The notes under the pieces: model-generated
Told to the model about the DNA's origin: nothing
Databases searched by the model: none
The model's input: the letters and a program-made list of their open reading frames with translations, nothing else
Translations under genes and position numbers: made by a program
Shown: one piece after another, positions 1 to 5,275 of the stretch
Numbering within the stretch: the first letter of the stretch is position 1
Layout of the letters: each line of letters starts with the position of its first letter
NCBI GenBank assembly: GCA_041628615.1
Contig: JBFKOW010000209.1
Location: 1-5,275, forward strand
Length of the DNA stretch: 5,275 nucleotides
Direction of reading: 5' to 3'
Source: JAMWZF01 sp041628615
GTDB taxonomy: Bacteria; Pseudomonadota; Alphaproteobacteria; Rhodobacterales; Rhodobacteraceae

Positions 1-832
1 GGTCCTCGCGGCCCTCCTTGATGAACCACGGCACGTATTCGGCGAGGTGCTCCGAGCTTTCGGTGCAGAAATAGCCCAGCTGGTCCATCACCTCGTAGCG
101 CACCGCGTTCCAGCAGCGGGCATGGACCAGCGGCGGCTTCGGCAGCCGCCCGGCGCGGTAGCCCTCGCGCAGCCGCGGATAGAGCGACCGGCCCGCGGCG
201 TCCTCCAGCCGCAGGAAGAACGCGACGTGGTTCACCCCGGCGACCCGGAAGCGGATGTCGGCCTGCGGGATGTCGAGATCGTGGGCCAGTTCCTCGACCG
301 TGTTCTGCACCGAGTGGCACAGCCCGACCTGCTTCAGCCGCGGGAACCGCTCGGCCAGGGCCCAGGTGTTGATCGCCATCGGGTTGACGTATTGCAGCAG
401 CAGCGCGTCGGGGCAGAGCCGGGCCATGTCCTCGGCCACCGCCCAGAGATGCGGCACGGTGCGCAGTCCGCGCATGATGCCGCCGACGCCCAGCGTGTCG
501 GCGATGGTCTGCCGCAGGCCATAGCGCCGGGGCAGGTCGAAATCGGTGATCGTGCAGGGATCGTAGCCGCCGATCTGGAACGCGGTGACCACGAAATCCG
601 CACCGTCGAGCGCCGCCGCCCGGTCGGCATGGGTGGTGACGGTGGCCCCGCTGCCCATCGCCGCGATCATCTTGCGCGCCACGGCGGCGCTTTCGGCCAG
701 CCGCTGCGCGTCGATGTCCATCAGCGCGACCTCGGCGTCGCGCAGCGCCTCGAAGTGCAGCATGTCGCCGACGATGTTCCGCATGAAGATCGTCGAACCA
801 GCGCCGATGAAGGCCAGTTTCAGGGTGGTCAC
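1..832 (-). CDS. melA: GH4 alpha-galactosidase, MelA type (3' end beyond window)
   Basis: Cytoplasmic NAD- and Mn-dependent glycosidase expected to release galactose from alpha-galactosides such as melibiose. Only the N-terminal 277 residues are present; the family is about 450 long. Visible features are the nucleotide-binding loop GAGSTIF (residues 10-16), the acidic end of the Rossmann strand LMDID (37-41), FQIGGYDPCTITDF (85-98), TIADTLGVGGIMR (109-121), YVNPMAINTW (148-157), GLCHSVQ (170-176), AGVNHVAFFL (198-207) and YFCTESSEHLAEY (254-266). C172 and H202 match the metal-binding Cys and His of GH4, and Y266 sits where the catalytic-base Tyr of the family is expected. From memory, the CHSV motif marks MelA-type alpha-galactosidases, whereas 6-phospho-glycosidases carry CNVP or CDMP. 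The segment resembles Escherichia coli MelA along its whole length. The GTG start is chosen because the next Met (17) lies after the NAD loop and because GGGAG (840-844) precedes it by 7 bases. It overlaps the upstream permease stop by four bases (GTGA), suggesting coupled translation. Confidence 0.93.
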   Translation of the reverse strand, partial: MTTLKLAFIGAGSTIFMRNIVGDMLHFEALRDAEVALMDIDAQRLAESAAVARKMIAAMGSGATVTTHADRAAALDGADFVVTAFQIGGYDPCTITDFDLPRRYGLRQTIADTLGVGGIMRGLRTVPHLWAVAEDMARLCPDALLLQYVNPMAINTWALAERFPRLKQVGLCHSVQNTVEELAHDLDIPQADIRFRVAGVNHVAFFLRLEDAAGRSLYPRLREGYRAGRLPKPPLVHARCWNAVRYEVMDQLGYFCTESSEHLAEYVPWFIKEGRED

Positions 833-1674
833 TTGACGGCTCCCAGGGTCAGGCCGGCGATGAAGTGTCTCTGCATCAGGAAGAACATCAGAACCGGCGG
901 CATGGCGGCGACGATCGATCCGGCCGAAACGAGGTGCCACTGCGCGATCCACTGGCCGTTCAGGCTCGACAGTCCGGCCGTCACCGGCTGGGTCGAGGCC
1001 GAGGTGGTGAGCACCGTGGCCCAGAAGAAATCGTTCCAGATGAAGGTGAAGACCAGCACCGCCAGCGCGGCGATGGCCGGCCGCATGATCGGCAGCACGA
1101 TGTACCAGAAGATCCGCCACTCGGCGACGCCCTCGACCCGCGCCGCCTCGATCAGTTCCTTCGGCAGGGACGAGATGAAGTTGCGCATGAACAGCGTGCA
1201 GAACCCGGTCTGGAAGGCGATGTGGAACAGCGCCAGCCCGGCGGTGGTGTTGTACAGCCCGAGCCCGAAGGTCAGGTCGCGCACCGGCACCATCAGGATC
1301 TGGAACGGCACGAAGTTGCCGGCGACGAACATGAAGAAGATCAGGATGTTGGCGCGGAACTTGTAGATGCCCAGCGCGAAGCCGGTCAGGGTCGACAGGA
1401 TCAGCGTGCCGATCACCGTCGGGATCGTCACCTTGAACGAGTTCCAGATGTACTGGCCGATCGGCGAGCGGGTGAAGATCTCGACGTAGTTCTCGAAGGC
1501 GATGGCCGAGGGCATGCCGAAGTAGTTGCCCTGCGCCAGGTCCATCGCCGGACGCAGCGAAGTCAGCGCCACGCCCAGCAGCGGAAACAGCCAGAGCAGG
1601 AGGAACAGCGGCAGCGCCACCTTGTAGGTCGCGCGCGACAGCGGCCGCGCCTGCTGGATCGGACGGGGAAACAT
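829..1674 (-). CDS. Carbohydrate ABC transporter permease, MalG/UgpE type
   Basis: Inner-membrane subunit of a CUT1-type sugar importer, 281 residues, the usual length for the MalG-like partner. Six hydrophobic segments are visible at about 18-40, 80-104, 108-130, 139-164, 197-217 and 246-267. The cytoplasmic EAA loop that docks onto the ATPase is present as EAARVEGVAEW (176-186) followed by IVLP (192-195). The segment FIWNDFFW (211-218) after the EAA loop is typical of MalG-like permeases. The gene starts one base after the upstream permease stop, and its ribosome site GGAGGG (1682-1687) lies inside the last codons of that gene. Its own stop overlaps the start of the alpha-galactosidase gene. 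Family assignment is secure. An alpha-galactoside substrate is inferred only from the neighbouring MelA-like enzyme. Confidence 0.95.
   Translation of the reverse strand: MFPRPIQQARPLSRATYKVALPLFLLLWLFPLLGVALTSLRPAMDLAQGNYFGMPSAIAFENYVEIFTRSPIGQYIWNSFKVTIPTVIGTLILSTLTGFALGIYKFRANILIFFMFVAGNFVPFQILMVPVRDLTFGLGLYNTTAGLALFHIAFQTGFCTLFMRNFISSLPKELIEAARVEGVAEWRIFWYIVLPIMRPAIAALAVLVFTFIWNDFFWATVLTTSASTQPVTAGLSSLNGQWIAQWHLVSAGSIVAAMPPVLMFFLMQRHFIAGLTLGAVK
840..844 (-). promoter_or_regulatory. Ribosome binding site supporting the GTG start of melA
   Basis: On the minus strand GGGAG ends 7 bases before the GTG at 832. It lies within the last codons of the preceding permease gene. Together with the four-base GTGA overlap it explains how a GTG start could be used efficiently by ribosomes finishing the permease. 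Confidence 0.6.
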
Positions 1675-1675
1675 C

Positions 1676-2593
1676 TCAGCGCCCTCCGCGTTCGTCGCGG
1701 ATCATCTTCCAGATGAAGCCGCTGATGAAGATCATCATGATCGCGAACAGCACCACCGCGATGGCCGCGCCATAGCCCATCCGGTAGCCGTATTCCGACA
1801 GCGCCTGCTCGTACATGTAGTAGGACAGGACCCGGGTGGAGCCGAACGGGCCGCCGTTGGTCATGATCGACACCAGGTCGAAGGACCGCAGGGCGCCGAT
1901 CACCGTGACGACGACGGCGATGAAGGTGGCGGGCCGCAGTTGTGGCAGGATCACGTACCAGAGCATCCGGAGCCCCTTGGCCCCGTCGAGCCGCGCCGCC
2001 TCCACCTGCTCCGGCGCGACGTTGTTCAGCCCGGTGAGGTAGAGGATCATGCAATAGGCGATCTGCGGCCAGAGCCCGGCCGCGATGATGCCGTAGGTGG
2101 CGAGGTCAGGATCGGCGAGGACCGCGATGCCGGTGCCGGTGAAGTATTCGATGACCTTGTAGAGAAGCCCGAAATTCGGCGCGTAGAACCACGCGAACAT
2201 CAGCCCGACGACGACCTGGCTGATGACGAAGGGAAAGAAGAACAGCGATTTGTAGATCCGGATGCCCATTACCGTCTGGTTCAGGAAGATGGCGATGAAC
2301 AGCCCCGCCGGCACCGCCAGCATGTACATCAGCAGCCAGATGACGTTGTTCTTGAGCGAGGTGGTGAAGGCCGGGTCGGACCACAATTCGCGGTAGTTCG
2401 CGGTGCCGAGCCAGGTCGCCTCGCCGAGGCCGTCATAGTCGAAGAAGGACAGCCGGAAGGACGCCCCGATCGGGTAGATGACGTAGAGCAGGAACATCAG
2501 GGCGCCGGGGGCGAGGAACAGCCAGGGCGTCAGCCTGAGCTGGTTGCGGCGCCACCAGGATCCGTCGGCGGCGGCGGGGTCTGTCGCGGACAT
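1676..2593 (-). CDS. Carbohydrate ABC transporter permease, MalF/UgpA type
   Basis: First membrane subunit of the sugar importer, 305 residues, a normal length for the UgpA-like group that lacks the large periplasmic domain of enteric MalF. A short polar N-terminus (1-20) leads into hydrophobic segments at about 23-45, 83-106, 115-138, 165-187, 221-240 and 273-297. The EAA loop reads EAARLDGAKGLRM (198-210) and ends in VILP (214-217). The downstream TNGGP (245-249) is highly typical of this subunit. The ATG at 2593 is preceded by AAGGGGAG (2602-2609) with 8 bases of spacing. It should pair with the MalG-type permease encoded directly downstream to form the translocation pore. It lies 161 bases downstream of the binding-protein gene, across a hairpin-rich spacer. 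Confidence 0.95.
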   Translation of the reverse strand: MSATDPAAADGSWWRRNQLRLTPWLFLAPGALMFLLYVIYPIGASFRLSFFDYDGLGEATWLGTANYRELWSDPAFTTSLKNNVIWLLMYMLAVPAGLFIAIFLNQTVMGIRIYKSLFFFPFVISQVVVGLMFAWFYAPNFGLLYKVIEYFTGTGIAVLADPDLATYGIIAAGLWPQIAYCMILYLTGLNNVAPEQVEAARLDGAKGLRMLWYVILPQLRPATFIAVVVTVIGALRSFDLVSIMTNGGPFGSTRVLSYYMYEQALSEYGYRMGYGAAIAVVLFAIMMIFISGFIWKMIRDERGGR

Positions 2594-2624
2594 GGACCTG
2601 TCTCCCCTTCTCGTCGGTGGTCTC

Positions 2625-2639
2625 GGGCGGCGGCCGCCC
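2625..2639 (-). repeat. Small hairpin upstream of the first permease ribosome site
   Basis: GGGCGG (2625-2630) and CCGCCC (2634-2639) pair with a 3-base loop. In the leftward transcript this lies about 16 bases before the Shine-Dalgarno of the MalF-type permease. Its right part also contains CGGCCGCCCC, a word repeated in the larger hairpin, so it could pair with distant parts of the same spacer. Confidence 0.4.
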
Positions 2640-2709
2640 CTGTTCCGGTCCGGTCGGGCCGGGCCGGCATCCGTCCGCCACGGCGCCGGGGCGGCCGGGC
2701 GGTCAGGGT

Positions 2710-2734
2710 GGGGCGGCCGGCTGCCGGCCGCCCC
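2710..2734 (-). repeat. Perfect GC-rich inverted repeat between binding-protein and permease genes
   Basis: Arms GGGGCGGCCGGC (2710-2721) and GCCGGCCGCCCC (2723-2734) are perfect reverse complements around one central base; a realistic RNA fold has an 11-pair stem and a 3-base loop. It lies about 20 bases after the binding-protein stop on the operon transcript. No run of U follows on the minus strand, so it does not look like a complete intrinsic terminator. A role in protecting the upstream message from 3' decay or in partial attenuation is inferred by analogy with malE-malF-type spacers. Confidence 0.75.
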
Positions 2735-2740
2735 GTTTCC

Positions 2741-2754
2741 GGTCCTGGCGGACC
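2741..2754 (-). repeat. Short hairpin immediately after the binding-protein stop
   Basis: GGTCC (2741-2745) and GGACC (2750-2754) form a 5-base inverted repeat with a 4-base loop, directly abutting the stop codon at 2755-2757. It would stack just ahead of the larger hairpin in the transcript. It is short and could be chance in such GC-rich DNA. Confidence 0.35.
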
Positions 2755-4002
2755 TTACTGGTAGATGCGCTGCCGCGCCTGCTCCAGCCGGGCCAGGATG
2801 TTGTCGAGCTGTTCGGGCTGAACCATGAACTGCTGGAAGCCCTCCATCCCGATCTTCGCCATTTCCGCCGGCGCGTCGCGGTCGAAGAACTGCGCGATGC
2901 CGCCGGTGGTCGACGACAGCAGCTCGAACCCGGCCGAGATGAACGGGTCATCGGCGGCCACGCTCGCGCCCGAGTTGATCGGCAGCTGGCCGATGGCGGC
3001 GTTGAGCTTGGTCTGCGCGTCGGCCGAGGCGATGAAGGCCAGGAAGGTCTTGGCGTCCTCGACGTTGGTGGCGCCCGACGGGATGTGGATGGTGTCGGTC
3101 GGCGCCTCCTCGGCGCGCACCACGTCCGGGTTGATGACCGGGAAGGGCATGAAGCCCAGGTTGTCGTCGGTCATTCCGCCCTGCTTGAACACGCCGACGG
3201 CGAAGTTGCCCATGACGTAGTTCGCGGCCTTGCCCTGCACCAGCAGCGCGGCGGCGTCCTGCCAGTCGATCGCGGCGTGGTTCTTGGTGATGTAGGGCTG
3301 GATCCGGGCCCATTCCGCGAAGGTCGCGCGGACCCGGTCGTCGGTCCACTCGACCTCGCCGTTGGCGAGCGCCATGTGGAACTCGTAGCCGTTGGTGCGC
3401 AGGTTCAGGTAGTCGAAGATGCCGGCTCCGGGCCACAGCGCCGAGGTGCCGGTGGTCAGGCAGTCGATGCCGGCGGCGGCGAAGGCCTCGCAGTTGGCGA
3501 CGAACTGGTCGTAGCTGATCTGGCCGGTCGGAACCTCGACCCCGGCGGCGGCGTAGGCGTCCTTGTTGAAGTAAACGCCCCACTGGTAATAGGTGTAGGG
3601 AATGCCCCACTGCTTGCCGTCGATGGTCATCGACGCCAGCGCCGAGCCGAGCGATTCATTCAGGCCGTTCTCGGCCCAGACGTCGGACACGTCCATGAAC
3701 TGGCCGGCCTCGACGAACGGCGCCATCCGGTTCCCGGCATACCAGTTGGCCAGATCGGGCGCATCGGTGGTCAGGAAGTTGCGGATCGCGGTCTTGTAGC
3801 CCTCGTGGTCGAAGTTCTGCAGCACCACGTCGATGTCGGGATTGGCGGCCTCGAACTCGGCGATGAGTTCTTCCATGGCGGCCAGCGGGATCGGATCGTA
3901 GTCCGCGTAGTAGTTCAGCGTGCGCTGCTGGGCGATCGCCGACGAGCCGGCCATGAGGCCGAACACGAGCGCGGCGGCCGCGCCCTTCTTGAGATGCAAC
4001 AT
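2755..4002 (-). CDS. Sugar ABC transporter substrate-binding protein, family 1 (secreted)
   Basis: Periplasmic receptor of the importer, 415 residues, normal for the family. The N-terminus is a clear Sec signal peptide: basic LKK (4-6), a hydrophobic stretch AAAALVFGLMAG (8-19), and a likely cleavage after AIA (22-24), giving a mature start of QQRTLNYY. No lipobox Cys is present, so it should be soluble in the periplasm. Early features such as the helix AAMEELIAEFEAANPDIDVV (41-60) and later ones such as WGIPYTYYQWGVYFNK (about 132-147) fit maltose-type binding proteins. The ATG at 4002 is preceded by GGGAGG (4008-4013) at good spacing. It is the first gene of the leftward operon and is followed at once by a non-coding spacer with hairpins, consistent with the excess expression binding proteins usually need. 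Ligand specificity cannot be read from the sequence; an alpha-galactoside is inferred from the MelA neighbour. Confidence 0.95.
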   Translation of the reverse strand: MLHLKKGAAAALVFGLMAGSSAIAQQRTLNYYADYDPIPLAAMEELIAEFEAANPDIDVVLQNFDHEGYKTAIRNFLTTDAPDLANWYAGNRMAPFVEAGQFMDVSDVWAENGLNESLGSALASMTIDGKQWGIPYTYYQWGVYFNKDAYAAAGVEVPTGQISYDQFVANCEAFAAAGIDCLTTGTSALWPGAGIFDYLNLRTNGYEFHMALANGEVEWTDDRVRATFAEWARIQPYITKNHAAIDWQDAAALLVQGKAANYVMGNFAVGVFKQGGMTDDNLGFMPFPVINPDVVRAEEAPTDTIHIPSGATNVEDAKTFLAFIASADAQTKLNAAIGQLPINSGASVAADDPFISAGFELLSSTTGGIAQFFDRDAPAEMAKIGMEGFQQFMVQPEQLDNILARLEQARQRIYQ

Positions 4003-4035
4003 GGTGTCCTCCCTGCTGTTGCGTCCGTATGCGGT

Positions 4036-4052
4036 GTTCCATTATCTGGAAC
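4036..4052. promoter_or_regulatory. Candidate operator: perfect inverted repeat GTTCCA-N5-TGGAAC
   Basis: GTTCCATTATCTGGAAC is a perfect 6-base inverted repeat with a 5-base spacer, at the edge of the AT-rich divergent promoter region. Its size and symmetry suit a dimeric winged-helix regulator, and the TTCC/GGAA core resembles elements in known IclR-family sites (the E. coli IclR consensus is built from TGGAA and TTCCA). Relative to the candidate leftward promoter it would lie about 13-29 bases downstream of the transcription start, a position suited to repression. Relative to the rightward promoter it lies upstream of the -35 box. That the adjacent IclR protein binds it is inference. Confidence 0.5.
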
Positions 4053-4065
4053 TTTGTTTTGAATA

Positions 4066-4095
4066 TTGAAATCATAACCGCGACTCGCCTATGGT
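4066..4095 (+). promoter_or_regulatory. Candidate promoter for the IclR-ATPase transcript
   Basis: TTGAAA (4066-4071, five of six -35 matches) is followed after 18 bases by TATGGT (4090-4095, four of six -10 matches). A start near 4102 would give a leader of about 77 bases before the ATG at 4179. Its boxes interlock with those of the opposite promoter, so the two polymerases could not bind at once. It is weaker than the leftward candidate by consensus. Confidence 0.3.
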
Positions 4096-4101
4096 TGTCA
4101 A
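4071..4101 (-). promoter_or_regulatory. Candidate sigma-70-type promoter for the transporter/melA operon
   Basis: Reading leftward, a perfect TTGACA (4101 to 4096) is followed after 19 bases by TATGAT (4076 to 4071), five of six matches to the -10 consensus. The spacer is longer than the ideal 17, so the promoter may be weak or need activation. Transcription would start near 4064, leaving a leader of roughly 60 bases before the binding-protein ATG, with the candidate operator inside that leader. The assignment rests only on consensus match and position. Confidence 0.4.
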
Positions 4102-4160
4102 CAGCGCGTCTGCGCAGCGCCCCCAAGCGGCGCACGCGGCGCGGCGGGAGGAACGGAACC

Positions 4161-4168
4161 GGGGAGGA
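4161..4168 (+). promoter_or_regulatory. Ribosome binding site deciding the IclR start
   Basis: GGGGAGGA lies 10 bases before the ATG at 4179. It contains a near-full anti-16S match at slightly long spacing, and supports 4179 over the upstream in-frame ATG at 4029, which has no comparable site. An in-frame GTG at 4209 is a less likely alternative. Confidence 0.6.
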
Positions 4169-4178
4169 CGGCAGGGCG

Positions 4179-5018
4179 ATGGCGGCATCGGGCACCGGGG
4201 ACGGGACCGTGGGCAAGGCGCTCGACGTGCTGGACCGCGTGGCGGGCTTCGGCCGGCCGGTCCGGTTCGTCGAACTCCTCGACGCCGCCCCCTATCCGAA
4301 GGCCACGCTCTACCGGTTCGTGCAGACGCTGGTCAGCCAGGGCATGCTCGCCTTCGATCCGGATCGTCAGACCTACGCGCCCGGGCTGCGGCTCGTCCGG
4401 CTCGCCCACAGCGCCTGGGCGCAGGCCTCGCTCGCCCCCATCGCGCGGCCGCATCTCGACCGGCTGTCGCGGGAGGTCGGTGAAACCGTGCACCTGGCCC
4501 AGCTCGACGCGGCGCAGGTGCTCTATGTCGACAAGCGCAACGCCGCCCAGCCGATCGAGATGTTCAGCCAGGCCGGCAAGGTCGGACCGGCCTACTGCAC
4601 CGGCGTCGGCAAGGTCATGATGGCCCACCTGCCGCCGGACAGGCTGGCCGAGGTGATCGACCAGCAGAGCTTTCACCGCTTCACACCGACCACGATCCTC
4701 ACCGCCGACCGGCTGCGCGACGAACTCTCCGACATCCGCGCCAACGGCTACGGATTCGACCGCGAAGAGCACGAACCGGGCATCATCTGCGTCGCGGTTC
4801 CGATCCTGTCGTCTGGGGGGCGGCTGCTCGGCGGGCTGTCGATCACCTCGTCGACCCGGCGGACCAATCTCGCCGGGCTGGAGCGGCTGGTCCCCCGGCT
4901 GCGCGAGACCGCCGCCGCGATCGCCGCCGACGCGGATGGCTGGAATTTCCCGAGGATGTCGGAACCGCAGGCGGCGGCGCCGGACCATGACACAGGCAAA
5001 GGAGGCACTGAGCGATGA
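4179..5018 (+). CDS. IclR-family transcriptional regulator
   Basis: DNA-binding regulator, 279 residues from the chosen start. The N-terminal winged helix-turn-helix spans about 10-75: GTVGKALDVLDRV (9-21), a degenerate first helix FVELLDAAPYP (30-40), and recognition helix KATLYRFVQTLVSQGML (41-57), with the wing at FDPDRQTYAPG (59-69). The C-terminal IclR effector domain (about 84-255) has the hallmark YCTGVGKVMMAHLP (139-152), YGFDREEHEPGIICVAVPI (191-209) and LLGGLSI (216-222). The frame stays open upstream to an ATG at 4029. The ATG at 4179 is preferred because GGGGAGGA (4161-4168) precedes it and because the longer form would run through the AT-rich promoter region and start before the candidate operator. 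A tail after about residue 258 looks disordered. It is transcribed divergently from the transporter and enzyme genes, so it probably controls them; the effector is unknown, perhaps the imported sugar or a breakdown product. Confidence 0.93.
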   Translation: MAASGTGDGTVGKALDVLDRVAGFGRPVRFVELLDAAPYPKATLYRFVQTLVSQGMLAFDPDRQTYAPGLRLVRLAHSAWAQASLAPIARPHLDRLSREVGETVHLAQLDAAQVLYVDKRNAAQPIEMFSQAGKVGPAYCTGVGKVMMAHLPPDRLAEVIDQQSFHRFTPTTILTADRLRDELSDIRANGYGFDREEHEPGIICVAVPILSSGGRLLGGLSITSSTRRTNLAGLERLVPRLRETAAAIAADADGWNFPRMSEPQAAAPDHDTGKGGTER

Positions 5019-5275
5019 CGGGCGTGACCCTTGACGGCGTGATCAAGCGCTATGGCGACGTGCAGGTGATCCACGGGGTGGACCTGGAGGTTTCGGACGG
5101 CGAGTTCTGCGTGTTCGTCGGCCCGTCGGGCTGTGGCAAGTCCACCCTGCTGCGGATGGTGGCGGGGCTGGAGGAGACCACCGGCGGCGCGATCCGGATC
5201 GGCGCCCGCGACGTGACCCGGATGGACCCGGCGCAGCGCGGCGTGGCGATGGTGTTCCAGACCTACGCGCTCTAC
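5015..5275 (+). CDS. Sugar ABC transporter ATP-binding protein, MalK/UgpC type (3' end beyond window)
   Basis: The N-terminal 87 residues of the nucleotide-binding subunit that powers CUT1 sugar importers; the family is usually 330-370 long, so the signature motif, Walker B and the regulatory domain lie outside the window. Visible are the A-loop aromatic Y13, Walker A GPSGCGKST (36-44), the AGLEETTGG turn (50-58) and the Q-loop VFQTYALY (80-87, Gln82). The family more often has FQSYALY; the Thr is a mild variation. The ATG overlaps the IclR stop by four bases (ATGA), and AAAGGAGG (4998-5005), inside the last IclR codons, serves as the ribosome site with 9 bases of spacing. It therefore appears co-transcribed and coupled with the regulator. 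It is the obvious partner for the two permeases on the other arm. UgpC, MalK and MsmK-like ATPases cannot be told apart from this fragment, so no symbol is given. Confidence 0.95.
   Translation, partial: MTGVTLDGVIKRYGDVQVIHGVDLEVSDGEFCVFVGPSGCGKSTLLRMVAGLEETTGGAIRIGARDVTRMDPAQRGVAMVFQTYALY

Noticed and set aside
47..1366. 439-codon open frame on the plus strand
   Set aside because: It lies antisense to the GH4 enzyme and MalG-type permease genes, which have clear family motifs. Its product is low-complexity, rich in Arg, Gln and His, as expected from reading GC-rich genes in the wrong frame.
865..1716. 283-codon open frame on the plus strand
   Set aside because: Shadow of the MalG-type permease; the product is mainly Arg, Gln, Glu, His and Asp, typical of antisense to hydrophobic codons.
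2710..2734. Intrinsic terminator after the binding-protein gene
   Set aside because: The stem is strong, but the minus-strand transcript continues with ACCCTGACC and no U-tract, and the permease genes downstream are part of the same transporter. It is better kept as a stabilising or attenuating hairpin.
1940..2764. 274-codon open frame on the plus strand across the first permease and the spacer
   Set aside because: Composition is rich in Glu, Arg, Pro and Gly without a domain; it is the complement of a membrane-protein gene and has no convincing ribosome site.
2617..4062. 481-codon open frame on the plus strand
   Set aside because: It is antisense to the binding-protein gene, which has a signal peptide, ribosome site and family features. 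The plus-strand product shows only repetitive Gly/Val/Arg/Asp composition and no recognisable domain.
4059..4070. Direct repeat TTGAA-TA-TTGAA as a second regulator site
   Set aside because: Five-base words in an AT-rich stretch recur easily, the spacing (7 bases) does not match a helical turn, and the second copy is already explained as part of a -35 box.
4098..4988. 296-codon open frame on the minus strand
   Set aside because: Antisense to the IclR gene, whose helix-turn-helix and effector-domain motifs are unmistakable.

Overview
The window suggests a high-GC alphaproteobacterium, plausibly Rhodobacterales or Rhizobiales. That placement is an inference from base composition, codon use and gene families; no marker gene is present. 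The window carries one coherent sugar-utilisation locus arranged around a short AT-rich divergent promoter region. Nothing in it looks mobile or foreign, and I saw no tRNA, rRNA, CRISPR array or insertion sequence.

Left arm, minus strand, read from about 4002 down to 1: a secreted family 1 sugar-binding protein (2755-4002), a MalF/UgpA-type permease (1676-2593), a MalG/UgpE-type permease (829-1674), and a family GH4 alpha-galactosidase of the MelA type that runs off the left edge (1-832). The last three genes are packed with a 1-base gap and then a 4-base start/stop overlap. Between the binding-protein gene and the first permease lies a 161-base non-coding spacer. It holds a perfect 12-base-arm inverted repeat and four copies of a 10-base GC-rich word, and probably acts as a hairpin that sets different expression levels for the two parts of the operon.

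Right arm, plus strand: an IclR-family regulator (best start 4179, end 5018), followed with a 4-base ATGA overlap by a MalK/UgpC-type ABC ATPase cut off by the right edge (5015-5275). The ATPase completes the transporter but sits in the regulator's transcript rather than with the permeases.

The promoter region (4003-4178) holds a perfect inverted repeat, GTTCCA-N5-TGGAAC, at 4036-4052 that could be the IclR operator. It also holds two candidate sigma-70-type promoters facing opposite ways whose -10 and -35 boxes interlock. The proposed pathway is: an alpha-galactoside (melibiose or raffinose type) is captured in the periplasm, imported by the two permeases and the ATPase, and hydrolysed in the cytoplasm by the MelA-like enzyme, with the IclR protein sensing a pathway compound. 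The substrate is inferred from the enzyme. Overall this is a recognisable catabolic locus with some unusual regulatory architecture, not an undescribed system.
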